From JAZDGX01 sp964482205 (GTDB lineage Bacteria; Eisenbacteria; RBG-16-71-46; CAIMUX01; WJJG01), in the NCBI GenBank assembly GCA_964482205.1, contig CAYZWI010000002.1, positions 1 through 64,000 on the forward strand: 64,000 bases of DNA, given 5' to 3'. Made by a program: the position numbers and the translations under genes. Every line of letters starts with the position of its first letter. Positions within the stretch are counted from its first letter, which is position 1. Below are positions 35,506 through 44,425 of this stretch, piece by piece. The notes beneath the pieces were generated by a model. The model searched no databases, was not told where the DNA came from, and saw nothing but the letters and a program-made list of their open reading frames with translations.

Positions 35506-36333
35506 TCAGCGTGGCGGCCTCTCGAAGGCGCATGCCGCCGCGTAGGGGGCCGGCATGGGCAGATCGCACAGCGCCCAGCGATGTGCGGCGTCCGGGTCCC
35601 GCGCATCCTGCAGGATCCCATCCATCCGCGTCTCGCTCAACGCTTGCGTCACCGACATCCCGCGGGCTTTCGCGTACGCCTCCTTGCGCGTCCACAGACG
35701 ATAGAACCACGCGCGCGCCTCCGCTCCCTGGTCGAGTTGGTCGAATTGCTCGAGAAGCGCGACTTCCGGCGGCGAGAAGAACCGGCGTCCGATCGCCAGC
35801 TCGGGAATCTCCGGCCGCATCACTTGCACATCGATTCCCACTTCGCGATCCAGCGCGAAGGCGATCAGGCCGATCTCGCCCGAATGCGAGAGATTGAATC
35901 GCCATCGCTCCGCTTCGGAGGCGCCAACGAGCCGCGGCTTTCCGTGCGGTCCGTAGTCGAAGCGCAGGTCTGAAAGCTGCACCTGCTTGCCCAACGCGCT
36001 TCGCAGGCCGGCTGCCAGGATTCTCCCCAGCGCCACATGCATCTTGAGGTAGCAGGCGAACTGCAGGGGATGGGAGATGGCGCGGGCGCGTTCCCGCTCT
36101 TCTTGCGAGAGCATCGCGAGCGCGTCCGCGCCGGGCGCCGGCAGCTCTCGCAGGTCGAGGCGATACACCAGGATGCGCGTGCCTGGGTCGGGAACTTCCT
36201 CAGCGCGCGGATCGAAGCGCGTGACGCGCACCTGAGATTCGTGACACTCCGCCGTGGATGGCCTGGCTGGGGCGTGCGGACGCGTCGCGTTCCGGCGGCC
36301 CCGCGATGCGCCCGTGGATCCTCCGGGGATCAC
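35506..36333 (-). CDS. 4'-phosphopantetheinyl transferase, Sfp type
   Basis: About 275 residues. YGPHGKPRL, FNLSHSGEIGLIAFALDREVGIDVQ (metal-binding Asp residues) and FYRLWTRKEAYAKARG are the three Sfp-family motifs. It converts apo-ACP to holo-ACP using CoA, and the obvious target is the dedicated ACP encoded 2.3 kb upstream in the same operon. The start is taken as the GTG that overlaps the fkbH stop as GTGA (36330-36333), with AGGGGGA ahead of it. The first 35 residues are low-complexity, so a later GTG is possible. Confidence 0.88.
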   Translation of the reverse strand: MIPGGSTGASRGRRNATRPHAPARPSTAECHESQVRVTRFDPRAEEVPDPGTRILVYRLDLRELPAPGADALAMLSQEERERARAISHPLQFACYLKMHVALGRILAAGLRSALGKQVQLSDLRFDYGPHGKPRLVGASEAERWRFNLSHSGEIGLIAFALDREVGIDVQVMRPEIPELAIGRRFFSPPEVALLEQFDQLDQGAEARAWFYRLWTRKEAYAKARGMSVTQALSETRMDGILQDARDPDAAHRWALCDLPMPAPYAAACAFERPPR

Positions 36334-37511
36334 TCCCCCTCCATCTCGACGCGCACATGAGGAGGATGCGCGAGATCTTCGGCGCAATCGTGCTCGAGCA
36401 GGAGCACGCCCGTCTGCCCGTCGATTTCGCGAAAGCCCGCGAAGCGCAGGGTCACATACATCTGGCGGTTGGCTTTCGTCGGGACGAATTCCGCCCGCAG
36501 CTTCACTCCCGCCTTGCGCGCGGAGCGGAGCAGCATCTGCACGAATACGCTTCCCACGCCGCGCGACATCACCCGGCAGGACATGAGCAGAAGCTTGATC
36601 GTCCAGGCCTGCGGTCCGAGCTCCAGCAGGGCGAGCCCGATCTTTCCATAACTGCCGTAGCGATCCTCGAGCTCCGCGATCCACAAGCGATGCGCAGGCG
36701 AGACGCGCAAACGGTCGAGCTCTTCGTAGCTGTAGGTGCAGCCGGTCGAGTTCAACTGATGCGTCCGCACGGTGAGCTCCTCGGCCCGCTCCAGGTCTCC
36801 CTGGCGGGCGCGAGCGATCGAGAAGCGCATGTCGAGCCGGGCGAGGAAATCCTCTTGCGGGCCTCGAAATTCCTCCTCCGCGATGCGCCGTTCAATGTCG
36901 CTCTGGTACATCTCGCGGCGTTTGCGCGAATCGGCGGTCACGAACCGCGGCCGGAAAGCGGGAAGCTCCACGAGACGGGCCGCCTCGCAGGCGTCGAACA
37001 CCCGCAGGGCGGGGTGCGCGTGCAGCATCTGATCGCGCTCGAAGGGATCGTCGTCGATGAAGGCGAGCGCGCCCGGGCGCAGGCGCAAGTCCTCGAGAAT
37101 GCGCGCGACCGAAAGCGGCTTCGCTTGCCAGCCGATTTGCGGATACAGGAAGAAGTGCGCGAGATCGAACTCGCGCAGGCGCGCCATCGCCGTCTCGTGA
37201 TCGTTGCGGCTGGCGATCGAATGGAGGATCCCGCGGCGATCGAGCTCCGTCAGCGTTTCCCGAATCCCGGGACGCAGCCTCACGCGCTCATCTTCGAGAA
37301 GGATTCCATCCCACAGCGTGCGATCGAGGTCCCAGACCAGGCACTTGACCGTCTCCTCGCGTTCCGCCGAGGGGTCGGCGTCCGGCGCAGGCGCGGCCTG
37401 CGGCTCATCCGCTGTCTGAGGCGCCTGCCGGGCATCCGCGGCGAGGGGCGCGGGCTGCGGCTCACGCGCGGCGAGGGGCGCCGGTTTCTTCTCGCGCTCA
37501 TCGAGCGACAT
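36330..37511 (-). CDS. fkbH: FkbH-like HAD-family glyceryl-ACP synthase/phosphatase
   Basis: 393 residues. The HAD nucleophile motif DLDRTLWDG (Asp61, Asp63) and FIDDDPFERDQM are diagnostic of FkbH-like proteins, followed by a GNAT-like C-terminal domain (RFGSYGKIGLALLE-type segment with LLMSCRVMSRGVGSVF). FkbH enzymes take a glycolytic triose (1,3-bisphosphoglycerate) and load glyceryl onto a dedicated ACP. The first 55 residues form an Ala/Pro repeat linker (PAPLAA twice). The ATG at 37511 follows GGAG and overlaps the upstream dehydrogenase gene by 14 nt. Confidence 0.9.
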   Translation of the reverse strand: MSLDEREKKPAPLAAREPQPAPLAADARQAPQTADEPQAAPAPDADPSAEREETVKCLVWDLDRTLWDGILLEDERVRLRPGIRETLTELDRRGILHSIASRNDHETAMARLREFDLAHFFLYPQIGWQAKPLSVARILEDLRLRPGALAFIDDDPFERDQMLHAHPALRVFDACEAARLVELPAFRPRFVTADSRKRREMYQSDIERRIAEEEFRGPQEDFLARLDMRFSIARARQGDLERAEELTVRTHQLNSTGCTYSYEELDRLRVSPAHRLWIAELEDRYGSYGKIGLALLELGPQAWTIKLLLMSCRVMSRGVGSVFVQMLLRSARKAGVKLRAEFVPTKANRQMYVTLRFAGFREIDGQTGVLLLEHDCAEDLAHPPHVRVEMEGE

Positions 37512-38646
37512 GCCCGGAATCTCCATGACGGCGCAGGACATCGTTCGCGATCAACAGATGCTGGATCTCGGTCGAGCCTTCGATGATCTCCATCACCTTC
37601 GCGTCTCGAAAGTGGCGCTGCACCGCGCTCGCGGGCGCGCATCCTCGCGCGCCCAGGATCTGGACGGCGCGTTCCGACGCGCGCTGCGCCGCCTGCGCGG
37701 CGTGCGTCTTGGCGAGCGCGGTCGCAAGGAAGGCCTCCGGATCCCCTTCCGCGCGCAAGCGGCCCGCCTCCTCGCAGAGCAGCTCGGAAGCGCGCAGGTC
37801 CACCGCCATGCGCGCGAGCTGCTCCTGGATCATCTCGTGTTCGCACAGCCGCTTTCCGAATTGCACCCGTTCGCGGGCGTGATCGACCGCGCACGCGAGA
37901 CACGCGCGCTGGATACCCACGCATCCCCAGGCGACGCCATAGCGGCCGAGTCCCAAGGCCGTCGCGGCAATGTGCGAGAGGCCCGCTCCGATCCTCCCCA
38001 GAAGCGCGTCCCGGCCGAGACGGCAGCGCTCGAACTCGATCTCGCCCGGCAGCGAGGCGCGCATTCCAAGAGGCGCCGGCATCGCTTGGATGCGAACTCC
38101 CTCTGCTGGAAGCGGCACGAGAAAGGCGCTCGCCTGCTCTTCGCAACGAGCGAAGACCAGCAGCAGGCCGGCGAGGGGCGCGAAGCTGATCCAGTGTTTG
38201 TGGCCGGAGAGGACGAACCCGTCCTCTTCGCGAGATGCGCGCGTCGTGATCGCGCGCGCGTCGCTTCCCGCGCCGGGCTCGGTCAGCGCAAAGGCACCCA
38301 GGCGCTCGCCCCGCGCGAGCGCGGGCAGCCAGCGCCGCCGGGCTTCGTCCTCTCCCCAGCGCGCGATCGCGGATGCAACCATGTCGTGTACGGTGAGCAG
38401 CGTGCGCGTGGATGCGCAGGCGGCTCCCACTTCCGCGTGCACGCGCCCGTAGGTGAGCGGATCGCACTCCCGGCCGCCGTATTCCGCGGGAATCGCGAGG
38501 GCGAGCAGTCCCGCGTCGGCGAGCCGGCGAGGAAGATCTTGCGGAAGATGCCCGGCTGCATCCCATTCGCCCGCGTGCGGAGCGATCTCCCGGCGGATCC
38601 AATCCATCCATTCCGGAAGGCGCGAGTCCGCTGCGCGAGACGCCAT
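37498..38646 (-). CDS. Acyl-CoA dehydrogenase-fold flavoprotein, FkbI-like
   Basis: 382 residues with FAD/acyl-CoA dehydrogenase signatures: AFALTEPGAGSDARAITTRA, GHKHWISFA, RVQFGKRLCEHEMIQEQLARM, and VMEIIEGSTEIQHLLIANDVL at the C-terminus. Position between fkbH and an ACP gene identifies it as the FkbI-type enzyme that oxidises the ACP-bound glyceryl unit, not a beta-oxidation enzyme. No ETF genes are nearby. The ATG is preceded by GGGAGG. Substrate assignment is by operon context. Confidence 0.87.
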   Translation of the reverse strand: MASRAADSRLPEWMDWIRREIAPHAGEWDAAGHLPQDLPRRLADAGLLALAIPAEYGGRECDPLTYGRVHAEVGAACASTRTLLTVHDMVASAIARWGEDEARRRWLPALARGERLGAFALTEPGAGSDARAITTRASREEDGFVLSGHKHWISFAPLAGLLLVFARCEEQASAFLVPLPAEGVRIQAMPAPLGMRASLPGEIEFERCRLGRDALLGRIGAGLSHIAATALGLGRYGVAWGCVGIQRACLACAVDHARERVQFGKRLCEHEMIQEQLARMAVDLRASELLCEEAGRLRAEGDPEAFLATALAKTHAAQAAQRASERAVQILGARGCAPASAVQRHFRDAKVMEIIEGSTEIQHLLIANDVLRRHGDSGHVAR

Positions 38647-38671
38647 GAAGCCTCCCCTGCCCTCGCTCTCC

Positions 38672-39031
38672 TCAATTCTCGCGCTCGGGCCGGGCGGCCG
38701 AGTCGGGCGCAGGCCCCAAGACCGCGAGCTTCTTCTCGATCAGCGCGGCCATCGCATCGATGGAGCGAAAATTCGCGAGATCGAGATCGCGGTTCTCGAT
38801 TCGCACGCGGAACTCTTTCTCCAAGAAGAGAACGAGCTGCATCGCAAAGAGCGAATTCACCCGGCCGCTCGCGAAGAGGTCGTCGCCATCCGCCAACGTA
38901 CTTTCGTGCAGATAGCGTCCCAGAAAGGCGCGCAACCGGGAACGCAGCTCTCGGGGCGTTCCGTCCGGGCGAGCGCCCGAGCGCGAGTTCCCCCAGTCGT
39001 AGCCCGCTTCCCGCTGTTCCGTTTCGCTCAC
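38672..39031 (-). CDS. Acyl carrier protein, FkbJ-like
   Basis: 119 residues. The phosphopantetheine site is Ser60 in DLFASGRVNSLFAMQLV. The Asn-Ser-Leu form with following FA is typical of the dedicated carrier proteins of the methoxymalonyl/hydroxymalonyl extender pathway, unlike the DSL of fatty-acid ACP. The first 25 residues are an extra hydrophilic stretch. The start is GTG at 39031; its ribosome-binding site AGGGGA overlaps the stop codon of the upstream gene, so translation is coupled. Confidence 0.9.
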   Translation of the reverse strand: MSETEQREAGYDWGNSRSGARPDGTPRELRSRLRAFLGRYLHESTLADGDDLFASGRVNSLFAMQLVLFLEKEFRVRIENRDLDLANFRSIDAMAALIEKKLAVLGPAPDSAARPEREN

Positions 39032-39040
39032 GGCATTCCC

Positions 39041-39886
39041 CTACTCGTACTCGTAGAATCCCTCGCCGCTCTTGCGGCCCCACTTGCCCGCACGCATCGC
39101 CGACATCAGCCGCTCGCACGCGCGATAGCGATCGCCGGGGAAATGGCCGTGCAGCACTTCCAGCGTGCGCGCGATCGTGTCGAGGCCGATCAGGTCCGCC
39201 GTCTCGAGCGGCCCCATGCGATGCCCAAAGCACTCCCGGCAGATCACATCGATCTCCGCAGGCGAGGCGATCCCTTCCTCCGCCAGCCGCGCCGCTTCGT
39301 TCACGAAGCTCATCAAGAGCCGGTTGGACACGAAGCCCGCGCCGTCTTTCAGGAGCACGGCGCGCTTGCCCATCCGCGCGAGCAACGCTTGCGTGCGCGC
39401 GAGCGTCTCCGCGCTGGTCCGCTCTCCGGGGATCAGCTCGACGGTCGAAATGCGCGCGACCGGATTCATGAAGTGCACGCCGATGACGCGCTCGGGCCGT
39501 CCCGTCATCGCGCCGAGCTCGGTGATCGGGATCGCGGAAGTGTTCGAGATGAAGATGCAGTCCGCGGGGCATACGCTGTCGCACTCGGCGTACACGGCGC
39601 GTTTGATCCCCTGATCCTCGGTCACATTCTCCAGGAGGAAGCTCGCGTCGCGCAATTCGCCAAGATCGCCGGTGCACTGCACCCGCGCCCAGACCTCGTC
39701 CGGATCGGTCCGCTCGCCGCCGAGAAAACAGGCCAGGCGGGTGAGCTCAGACAGGCGTGCGCGCGCGCGCTCGCGCGCCTCGCGTTGCGAATCGATCAGG
39801 ACGACGGCGTGGCCCAGCCGCGCGAGATGTTCGGCGATCCCGCAACCCATGACGCCCGCGCCGATGATGTGCATGCGTCCGGTCAT
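39041..39886 (-). CDS. 3-hydroxyacyl-CoA dehydrogenase family protein, FkbK-like
   Basis: 281 residues. The NAD-binding motif MHIIGAGVMGCGIAEHLARLGH, ENVTEDQGIK, ISNTSAIPITEL, GVHFMNPVA with the catalytic His, and DGAGFVSNRLLMSFVNEAARL match 3-hydroxybutyryl-CoA dehydrogenases. In an fkb-type cassette this enzyme oxidises the hydroxyl of glyceryl-ACP (FkbK role). Its ATG overlaps the stop of the upstream glycosyltransferase gene as ATGA (39883-39886), so the two are made together. Confidence 0.88.
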   Translation of the reverse strand: MTGRMHIIGAGVMGCGIAEHLARLGHAVVLIDSQREARERARARLSELTRLACFLGGERTDPDEVWARVQCTGDLGELRDASFLLENVTEDQGIKRAVYAECDSVCPADCIFISNTSAIPITELGAMTGRPERVIGVHFMNPVARISTVELIPGERTSAETLARTQALLARMGKRAVLLKDGAGFVSNRLLMSFVNEAARLAEEGIASPAEIDVICRECFGHRMGPLETADLIGLDTIARTLEVLHGHFPGDRYRACERLMSAMRAGKWGRKSGEGFYEYE

Positions 39887-41088
39887 GGGGCCTCCTGCCG
39901 GTCCCGGTGATGCTGCGCATCGTCTCGCATCTCTCGACCCGCCGGGACATCCGGACCGTCCGCCCCGTCCTGACCGTGCGGCCCATCCTCGCGATTCTCG
40001 CTGCCGAACAGATCACCCGACCCAACGCCCCACGCACTCGCCTCCGTGCGCGGCAAGTCCATCCACTGTTGGGCTGCCTGGATCGCCGGGATTCGCGCGG
40101 CCGCCAAGCCGGAGCGGCTCGCCGCGAGCAGGCCGTCCCGGGCGCTGTCGTAGCGCACCACATAGCTCGGCCGCGATTCCGAAGTCTGGATGATGCGCAC
40201 CAGATAGGTGCCGATCACGCCGACGCCGAAGAGCAGCACTCCCCCGATCCCCAGGACGGCGAGCATCAGCGAAGTCCAGCCCGAGAGCCCGATGCCGAAG
40301 AAGAGCCGCCGGCCGAGATAGAAGAGAAACAGCAGGAGCGACGCGGCGGAGAGGCTCGTGCCCAGAACGCCGATCACGGTGAGCAGAAAGGCGGAATTGT
40401 TGATGATGAGATTGCTGAAAAGACGCAAGCGCCGGGCGAGCGTGTAGCGGCTCTTGCCGTGGGCGCGCGCCCGATGCTCCACTTCCACATTCACCACATC
40501 GCGAGTCGCGTGATAGACCAGTGGAGTGAGGAGCGGAAAGGGCGTGCGCACCGCGAGCACTCCCCGCGCGACCGCGCGCCGCATGAGGAAGAACGAGGAC
40601 GACTGCAGGTGGAGGGGCTTTCCCAGGATCATCCAGTCGAAATAGCTCTTGATCCGCCCCGTCAAGCGCTTGGAGAGCGGATGCCGGCGCTTTCGAAAAC
40701 GGGCGAAGACCACATCGTGATGGCGCTCGGCGATCAGCTTGGGGATCTCCTCGGGCGCGTGTTGCAGGTCGTCGTCCATGCCGATCAGGTATGCACCCCG
40801 CGCGAGCCCGATCCCGCACAGGACCGCCGCCGATTGCCCGAAATTGCGCGTCAACCGCACGGCGCGCACGGCCGGATCGCTTTCGGCCAAACGCAGGAGG
40901 ATCGGCCAGGTCTCGGGATCGGGCGAGTCGTCGTCGACGAAGATGATCTCGTAAGGCTCCCCGACATCGTTCTCAAACACGCGTCGCAGGCGCTCCGCGA
41001 GAATGGGAAGCGACACCGTGCTGCCGAAGACCGGCACGACGATGGAAGAGACGGGGTCGGGCCCATCTTGTCGGGATGCTTTTCCCAT
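39883..41088 (-). CDS. GtrB/DPM1-like GT2 glycosyltransferase with two TM helices
   Basis: 401 residues. The GT-A domain shows SIVVPVFGSTVSLPILAERLR, FVDDDSPDPE, GMDDDLQHAPEEIPKL (the DxD-like DDDLQ of polyprenyl-phosphate glycosyltransferases) and YTLARRLRLFSNLI. Two C-terminal transmembrane helices follow (about residues 235-310). Such enzymes usually make undecaprenyl-phosphate-linked sugars for later transfer in the periplasm. A hydrophilic tail rich in Asp, Gly and His (GPHGQDGADGPDVPAGRE) is unusual. It is the first gene of the fkb-like operon. Confidence 0.88.
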   Translation of the reverse strand: MGKASRQDGPDPVSSIVVPVFGSTVSLPILAERLRRVFENDVGEPYEIIFVDDDSPDPETWPILLRLAESDPAVRAVRLTRNFGQSAAVLCGIGLARGAYLIGMDDDLQHAPEEIPKLIAERHHDVVFARFRKRRHPLSKRLTGRIKSYFDWMILGKPLHLQSSSFFLMRRAVARGVLAVRTPFPLLTPLVYHATRDVVNVEVEHRARAHGKSRYTLARRLRLFSNLIINNSAFLLTVIGVLGTSLSAASLLLFLFYLGRRLFFGIGLSGWTSLMLAVLGIGGVLLFGVGVIGTYLVRIIQTSESRPSYVVRYDSARDGLLAASRSGLAAARIPAIQAAQQWMDLPRTEASAWGVGSGDLFGSENREDGPHGQDGADGPDVPAGREMRDDAQHHRDRQEAP

Positions 41089-41269
41089 CGAACTCCTGCG
41101 GCCGGAATCCAAGCGCCTCAACGCCGTACGGTCCCTGTCTGCGGGCCTCTCGCCCCCAGCGTCCTGCAATGATTTCACGAACCGGCGAGAGGGTAGCATC
41201 CGGCGGCAATCCAGTACAGTATTAGGCGCTCTCGAGACAGGGTTGGCAGGCGATGAGGACCGCCCGGCG

Positions 41270-42727
41270 ATGCGCGTTCTTCTCGTTCAACATGCAGCCA
41301 TGAATACCGAAAGCTATCCGCTCGGGCTTTCCATCGTGGCCGCCATCCTGCAAGCGACCGGCCACGAAGTGCGCTTTCTCGATCTCGCGTTGCGCAAGGG
41401 CGATTCGGTCGAGCACCTGGTCGCCACCGCCGAAGAGGCCAGGGCCGAAGCGCTCGGCTTCACTCTCATGACGCCCCAGTACGGGGAGTATTTGAGGATG
41501 GCCGCCCGATTCCGGCCGCGGCTCTCCGGCATGCCGGTGATCGCGGGCGGGCCGCATGTCGCCGCCGTCCCGGAAGAGACTCTGCGCGAGGGCGCGATCG
41601 ACATCGCGGCCACCGGCGAGGCCGAGGCGATCGCGGCTCCCCTCTTCGCCGCGCTCGGGAGCAAAGCGGATCTCGCCTCCGTGCCCGGCATCGTCTATCG
41701 GGATGCCGGCGGGACATTCCATCGCACGCAGGACCCCGATCTCGTGAGCGATCTCGATCACGGGCCGCCCATTCCCTGGGAGCTGTTTCATCCCGATCGC
41801 TATCGCGGGCGGTTGCGCGGGCTGCGCCAGGCGAACATCCTCGCCTCGCGAGGCTGTCCCTTCCATTGCCTCTACTGCCGGCGCGGACCTGCCAGCGGAC
41901 GGCGCTTTCGTCCGCGCGCCATCGATGCGATCGTGAGCGAGATTCGTCACTTGCAGGAACGCTACGGCATTCGGGGCTTCGCCTTCGTCGACGACATCTT
42001 CACCTTCGACATGGAGCGCGCGGCGCAACTGTGCCAGGCGCTCGCCGCCCTGCCGCGCCCGATTCGCTGGATCTGCGAAACCCGCGCCGATCGCGTCGAC
42101 GGTGCACTGTTGGCGGCGATGAAGCGGGCCGGCTGCGTGAGCGTCGACTTCGGCGTGGAATCGGGAAGCGAGGAGATCCTCCTGCGGCTGCGCAAGCGCA
42201 TCTCGAAGGACGCGGTGCGGCGGGCCTTCGCTCATTGCCGGCGGATCGGGCTGCCCACCCGCGGCTTCTTCATGCTCGGCACTCCCTGGGAGAACGAGGA
42301 AACGATCGCGGAAACGATCGCTTTCGCGCGCGAGCTTCGGCCGACCACGTCCCTCTTCTTTCTCGCGATGCCATATCCGGGCACGGAACTGCGCGACGCA
42401 TTCGTGGAGGCGGGGTGGCCGTTGCCGCGGAGCTATGACGACTACTTGCACTGGGTGGAAGGCCGCGGATTCCGCGCGCAGGCAGCCACGGACCGTGGAA
42501 GGCGCGGCGGGCACCCCGTCGCGGGCGGAAACGGGCCGGACCCCCGCGCGTACTTCGCCGCCGCCTGTCGACGGGCAACGCGGGCGGTCGTCTGGTCACA
42601 GATCAGCCGGCCGCAATACTATCCGGAACTGCTTTCGGCCTACCTGACCCGCTATTCGTTGAAGGAGCTCGCCGGACGCGTGATCGTGCGCGGGCTCAGA
42701 TTGTGCGGTGCCCGATCAGGCTCATGA
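41270..42727 (+). CDS. B12-binding-domain radical SAM enzyme
   Basis: 485 residues. The N-terminal cobalamin-binding-like Rossmann domain (VLLVQHAAMNTESYPLGLSIVAAIL; GGPHVAAVPEE) is followed by the radical-SAM cluster motif CPFHCLYC (about residues 195-202) and the SAM-contact segments FVDDIFTFD and VDFGVESGSEEIL. Members perform methylations or other C-H chemistry on lipids, sugars or antibiotics; the substrate is not predictable. It is divergent from the fkb-like operon and overlaps the end of folE by 32 nt. GAGGA precedes the ATG. Confidence 0.88.
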   Translation: MRVLLVQHAAMNTESYPLGLSIVAAILQATGHEVRFLDLALRKGDSVEHLVATAEEARAEALGFTLMTPQYGEYLRMAARFRPRLSGMPVIAGGPHVAAVPEETLREGAIDIAATGEAEAIAAPLFAALGSKADLASVPGIVYRDAGGTFHRTQDPDLVSDLDHGPPIPWELFHPDRYRGRLRGLRQANILASRGCPFHCLYCRRGPASGRRFRPRAIDAIVSEIRHLQERYGIRGFAFVDDIFTFDMERAAQLCQALAALPRPIRWICETRADRVDGALLAAMKRAGCVSVDFGVESGSEEILLRLRKRISKDAVRRAFAHCRRIGLPTRGFFMLGTPWENEETIAETIAFARELRPTTSLFFLAMPYPGTELRDAFVEAGWPLPRSYDDYLHWVEGRGFRAQAATDRGRRGGHPVAGGNGPDPRAYFAAACRRATRAVVWSQISRPQYYPELLSAYLTRYSLKELAGRVIVRGLRLCGARSGS

Positions 42728-43262
42728 ATTCCGCGCGCGTCTCGGGCGATTCGAGAAAACTGCCCAGCACCGACGAGGTCGTCATCACCGAGTTCTGCTT
42801 CTCGACTCCCCGCATCATCATGCAGAGATGCCGGCACTCCATCACCACGCCCACGCCTTCGGCTCCGACCGCTTCCATGATTTCGCCCGCGATCTGCGCG
42901 GTGAGGCGCTCCTGGATCTGAAGCCTGCGGGCATAGAAGTCGACGATGCGCGCGACCTTGCTGATGCCCAGGATCTTGCGATTGGCGATGTAGCCGATGT
43001 GACAGCGGCCGAAGAAGGGCAAGAAGTGATGCTCGCACAGGCTGTAGACTTCGATGTCGCGCGCCACGATCATGTTGTTGACATCCGCCTGGAAGATCGC
43101 GTCTCCGACGACGTCCTGGCGGGTCTGGCCGTAGCCTTGGGTGAGAAACGCCCAGGATTCGGCGACCCGCTCGGGTGTCTTGCGCAGCCCGTCGCGAGCC
43201 GGATCCTCGCCGATTTCCAGAAGCAACTGCCTGACGATTTCAGCAACTCGGTCCTTGTTCAT
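42696..43262 (-). CDS. folE: GTP cyclohydrolase I
   Basis: 188 residues. It converts GTP to 7,8-dihydroneopterin triphosphate, the first step of folate synthesis. All motifs are intact: SLCEHHFLPFFGRCHIGYI (zinc Cys and His), ISKVARIVDFYARRLQIQERLT, and ECRHLCMMMRGVEKQNS with the second zinc Cys. The ATG follows GAGAGGGG. It overlaps folK by 23 nt, completing the run SDR-folB-folK-folE. No folP is in the window. Confidence 0.96.
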   Translation of the reverse strand: MNKDRVAEIVRQLLLEIGEDPARDGLRKTPERVAESWAFLTQGYGQTRQDVVGDAIFQADVNNMIVARDIEVYSLCEHHFLPFFGRCHIGYIANRKILGISKVARIVDFYARRLQIQERLTAQIAGEIMEAVGAEGVGVVMECRHLCMMMRGVEKQNSVMTTSSVLGSFLESPETRAEFMSLIGHRTI

Positions 43263-43947
43263 CGCCCCTCTCCTCGGCTTGCCGAATCTGCAGCCGCACG
43301 ATCCAGGCCCTCAACTTGCGAGTGAACTCCGCCGCCACCTCGAGATCCTCGACCAACGATACGATGCGACTCTCGGAAAGACGGGCCGCCCGCCCCGGCA
43401 GGACGAGCCCGGGAGCCACATCGAGCAACGGGATCGCGACGAAAGCATGCTCCTCGATCTTGGGATCCGGAAGCACGAGATCGTTTTCCTGGATCCCCAG
43501 CTCGCCGTACAGCAGGAGATCGAGATCGATGGGGCGGGAAGCGTCGGGATCGGCCTCGCGCCTGCGCCCGAGCGCTTCCTCGATCGGCCGCAGGACCTCG
43601 CGTTTCAATTCCTGCGGTGAGCGCCGGGTGGTGACCGCGAAGACGCCGTTGAGGAAGCGCGCCTGATGCCGGCCTCTCGCGGGCGCGCTCCAGTAGAAGT
43701 TCGAGGCCGCCAGCAGGCGCACTTCGCGATTCAAGCGCGCGGCCGCTTCCAGGACATGGCTCTCGGCGCTCAAGTTCGAGCCGACCCCGATGTAGGCGAC
43801 CGTTTCCCCGCTCGTCTCAGGCCGCGCATGTTCGGGCCCGGCGTACTCGCTCCCCGCGCGCTCGATTGACGCCCGCTCGCTCTCCGTGGGTTCGAGCGCC
43901 GCGCGTTCACCCCGCGCCGCCTCGCGCGCTCGCTTCTCTCTCGCCAT
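43240..43947 (-). CDS. folK: HPPK: hydroxymethyldihydropterin pyrophosphokinase
   Basis: About 235 residues; the conserved domain is about 165. IGVGSNLSAESHVLEAAARL, NFYWSAPARGRHQARFLNGVF and the metal/ATP motif DASRPIDLDLLLYGE are the FolK hallmarks. It transfers pyrophosphate from ATP to 6-hydroxymethyl-dihydropterin. The first about 50 residues are a Glu/Ala/Arg-rich degenerate repeat absent from usual FolK. The ATG at 43947 is chosen for GAGGAG 6 bp upstream; ATG 43968 is the alternative. Confidence 0.92.
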   Translation of the reverse strand: MAREKRAREAARGERAALEPTESERASIERAGSEYAGPEHARPETSGETVAYIGVGSNLSAESHVLEAAARLNREVRLLAASNFYWSAPARGRHQARFLNGVFAVTTRRSPQELKREVLRPIEEALGRRREADPDASRPIDLDLLLYGELGIQENDLVLPDPKIEEHAFVAIPLLDVAPGLVLPGRAARLSESRIVSLVEDLEVAAEFTRKLRAWIVRLQIRQAEERGDEQGPSC

Positions 43948-43971
43948 CGGCCGCTCCTCGCGCGCCATGCT

Positions 43972-44406
43972 CTACGCGCCGGCTTCGCGTTCGCGGACCA
44001 GCTCCACGGCCACGCTTCTCGCGAAGCGCAGCGCGCCCGGCTTGTCGGCCGTCACTTCCACGCGCTTCACTCGCGGAAAGGCGAGGCAGGCGTCGGCGAT
44101 GTCGGCGGCCAGGTGCTCGAGGAGATGGCGCTCCTTTTCCTCTCCCACTTCCACCACGCGCGTGCGAATCGCCTTGTAGTTCAGCGTGTCGGCAATGCAA
44201 TCGGTGCGGGCCGCCTCTTGCAGGTCGGCGTGCAGGACGAGATTCACGATCACATCCTGGAGCTTGCCGCGCTCCTCTTCGTTCACGCCGATCACGCAAC
44301 GGACGAGCAGGTCGCGGATCAGGATCTTCTCCCAATGCCGGCCTCCCCCTGTGCGATCATCGCGGTCGCGATCACGATGCCGTTCGTCTTGCGCTTCCCT
44401 GTTCAT
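43972..44406 (-). CDS. folB: Dihydroneopterin aldolase
   Basis: 144 residues. After a charged 25-residue lead (RHRDRDRDDRTGGGRHW) comes the FolB domain: KILIRDLLVRCVIGVNEEERGKLQDVIVNLVL, TLNYKAIRTRVVEVGEEKERHLLEHLAADIAD with the catalytic Tyr and Glu, and VTADKPGALRFARSVAVEL with the catalytic Lys. It cleaves dihydroneopterin to 6-hydroxymethyl-dihydropterin, the folK substrate. The ATG at 44406 follows GAGGGG at 9 bp. Confidence 0.93.
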   Translation of the reverse strand: MNREAQDERHRDRDRDDRTGGGRHWEKILIRDLLVRCVIGVNEEERGKLQDVIVNLVLHADLQEAARTDCIADTLNYKAIRTRVVEVGEEKERHLLEHLAADIADACLAFPRVKRVEVTADKPGALRFARSVAVELVREREAGA

Positions 44407-44425
44407 CGGCTGTGCCCCTCGGAGG

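Noticed and set aside
34822..41088. Part of a polyketide or siderophore biosynthetic cluster
   Set aside because: No ketosynthase, acyltransferase module, adenylation domain or thioesterase is present on either side within the window.
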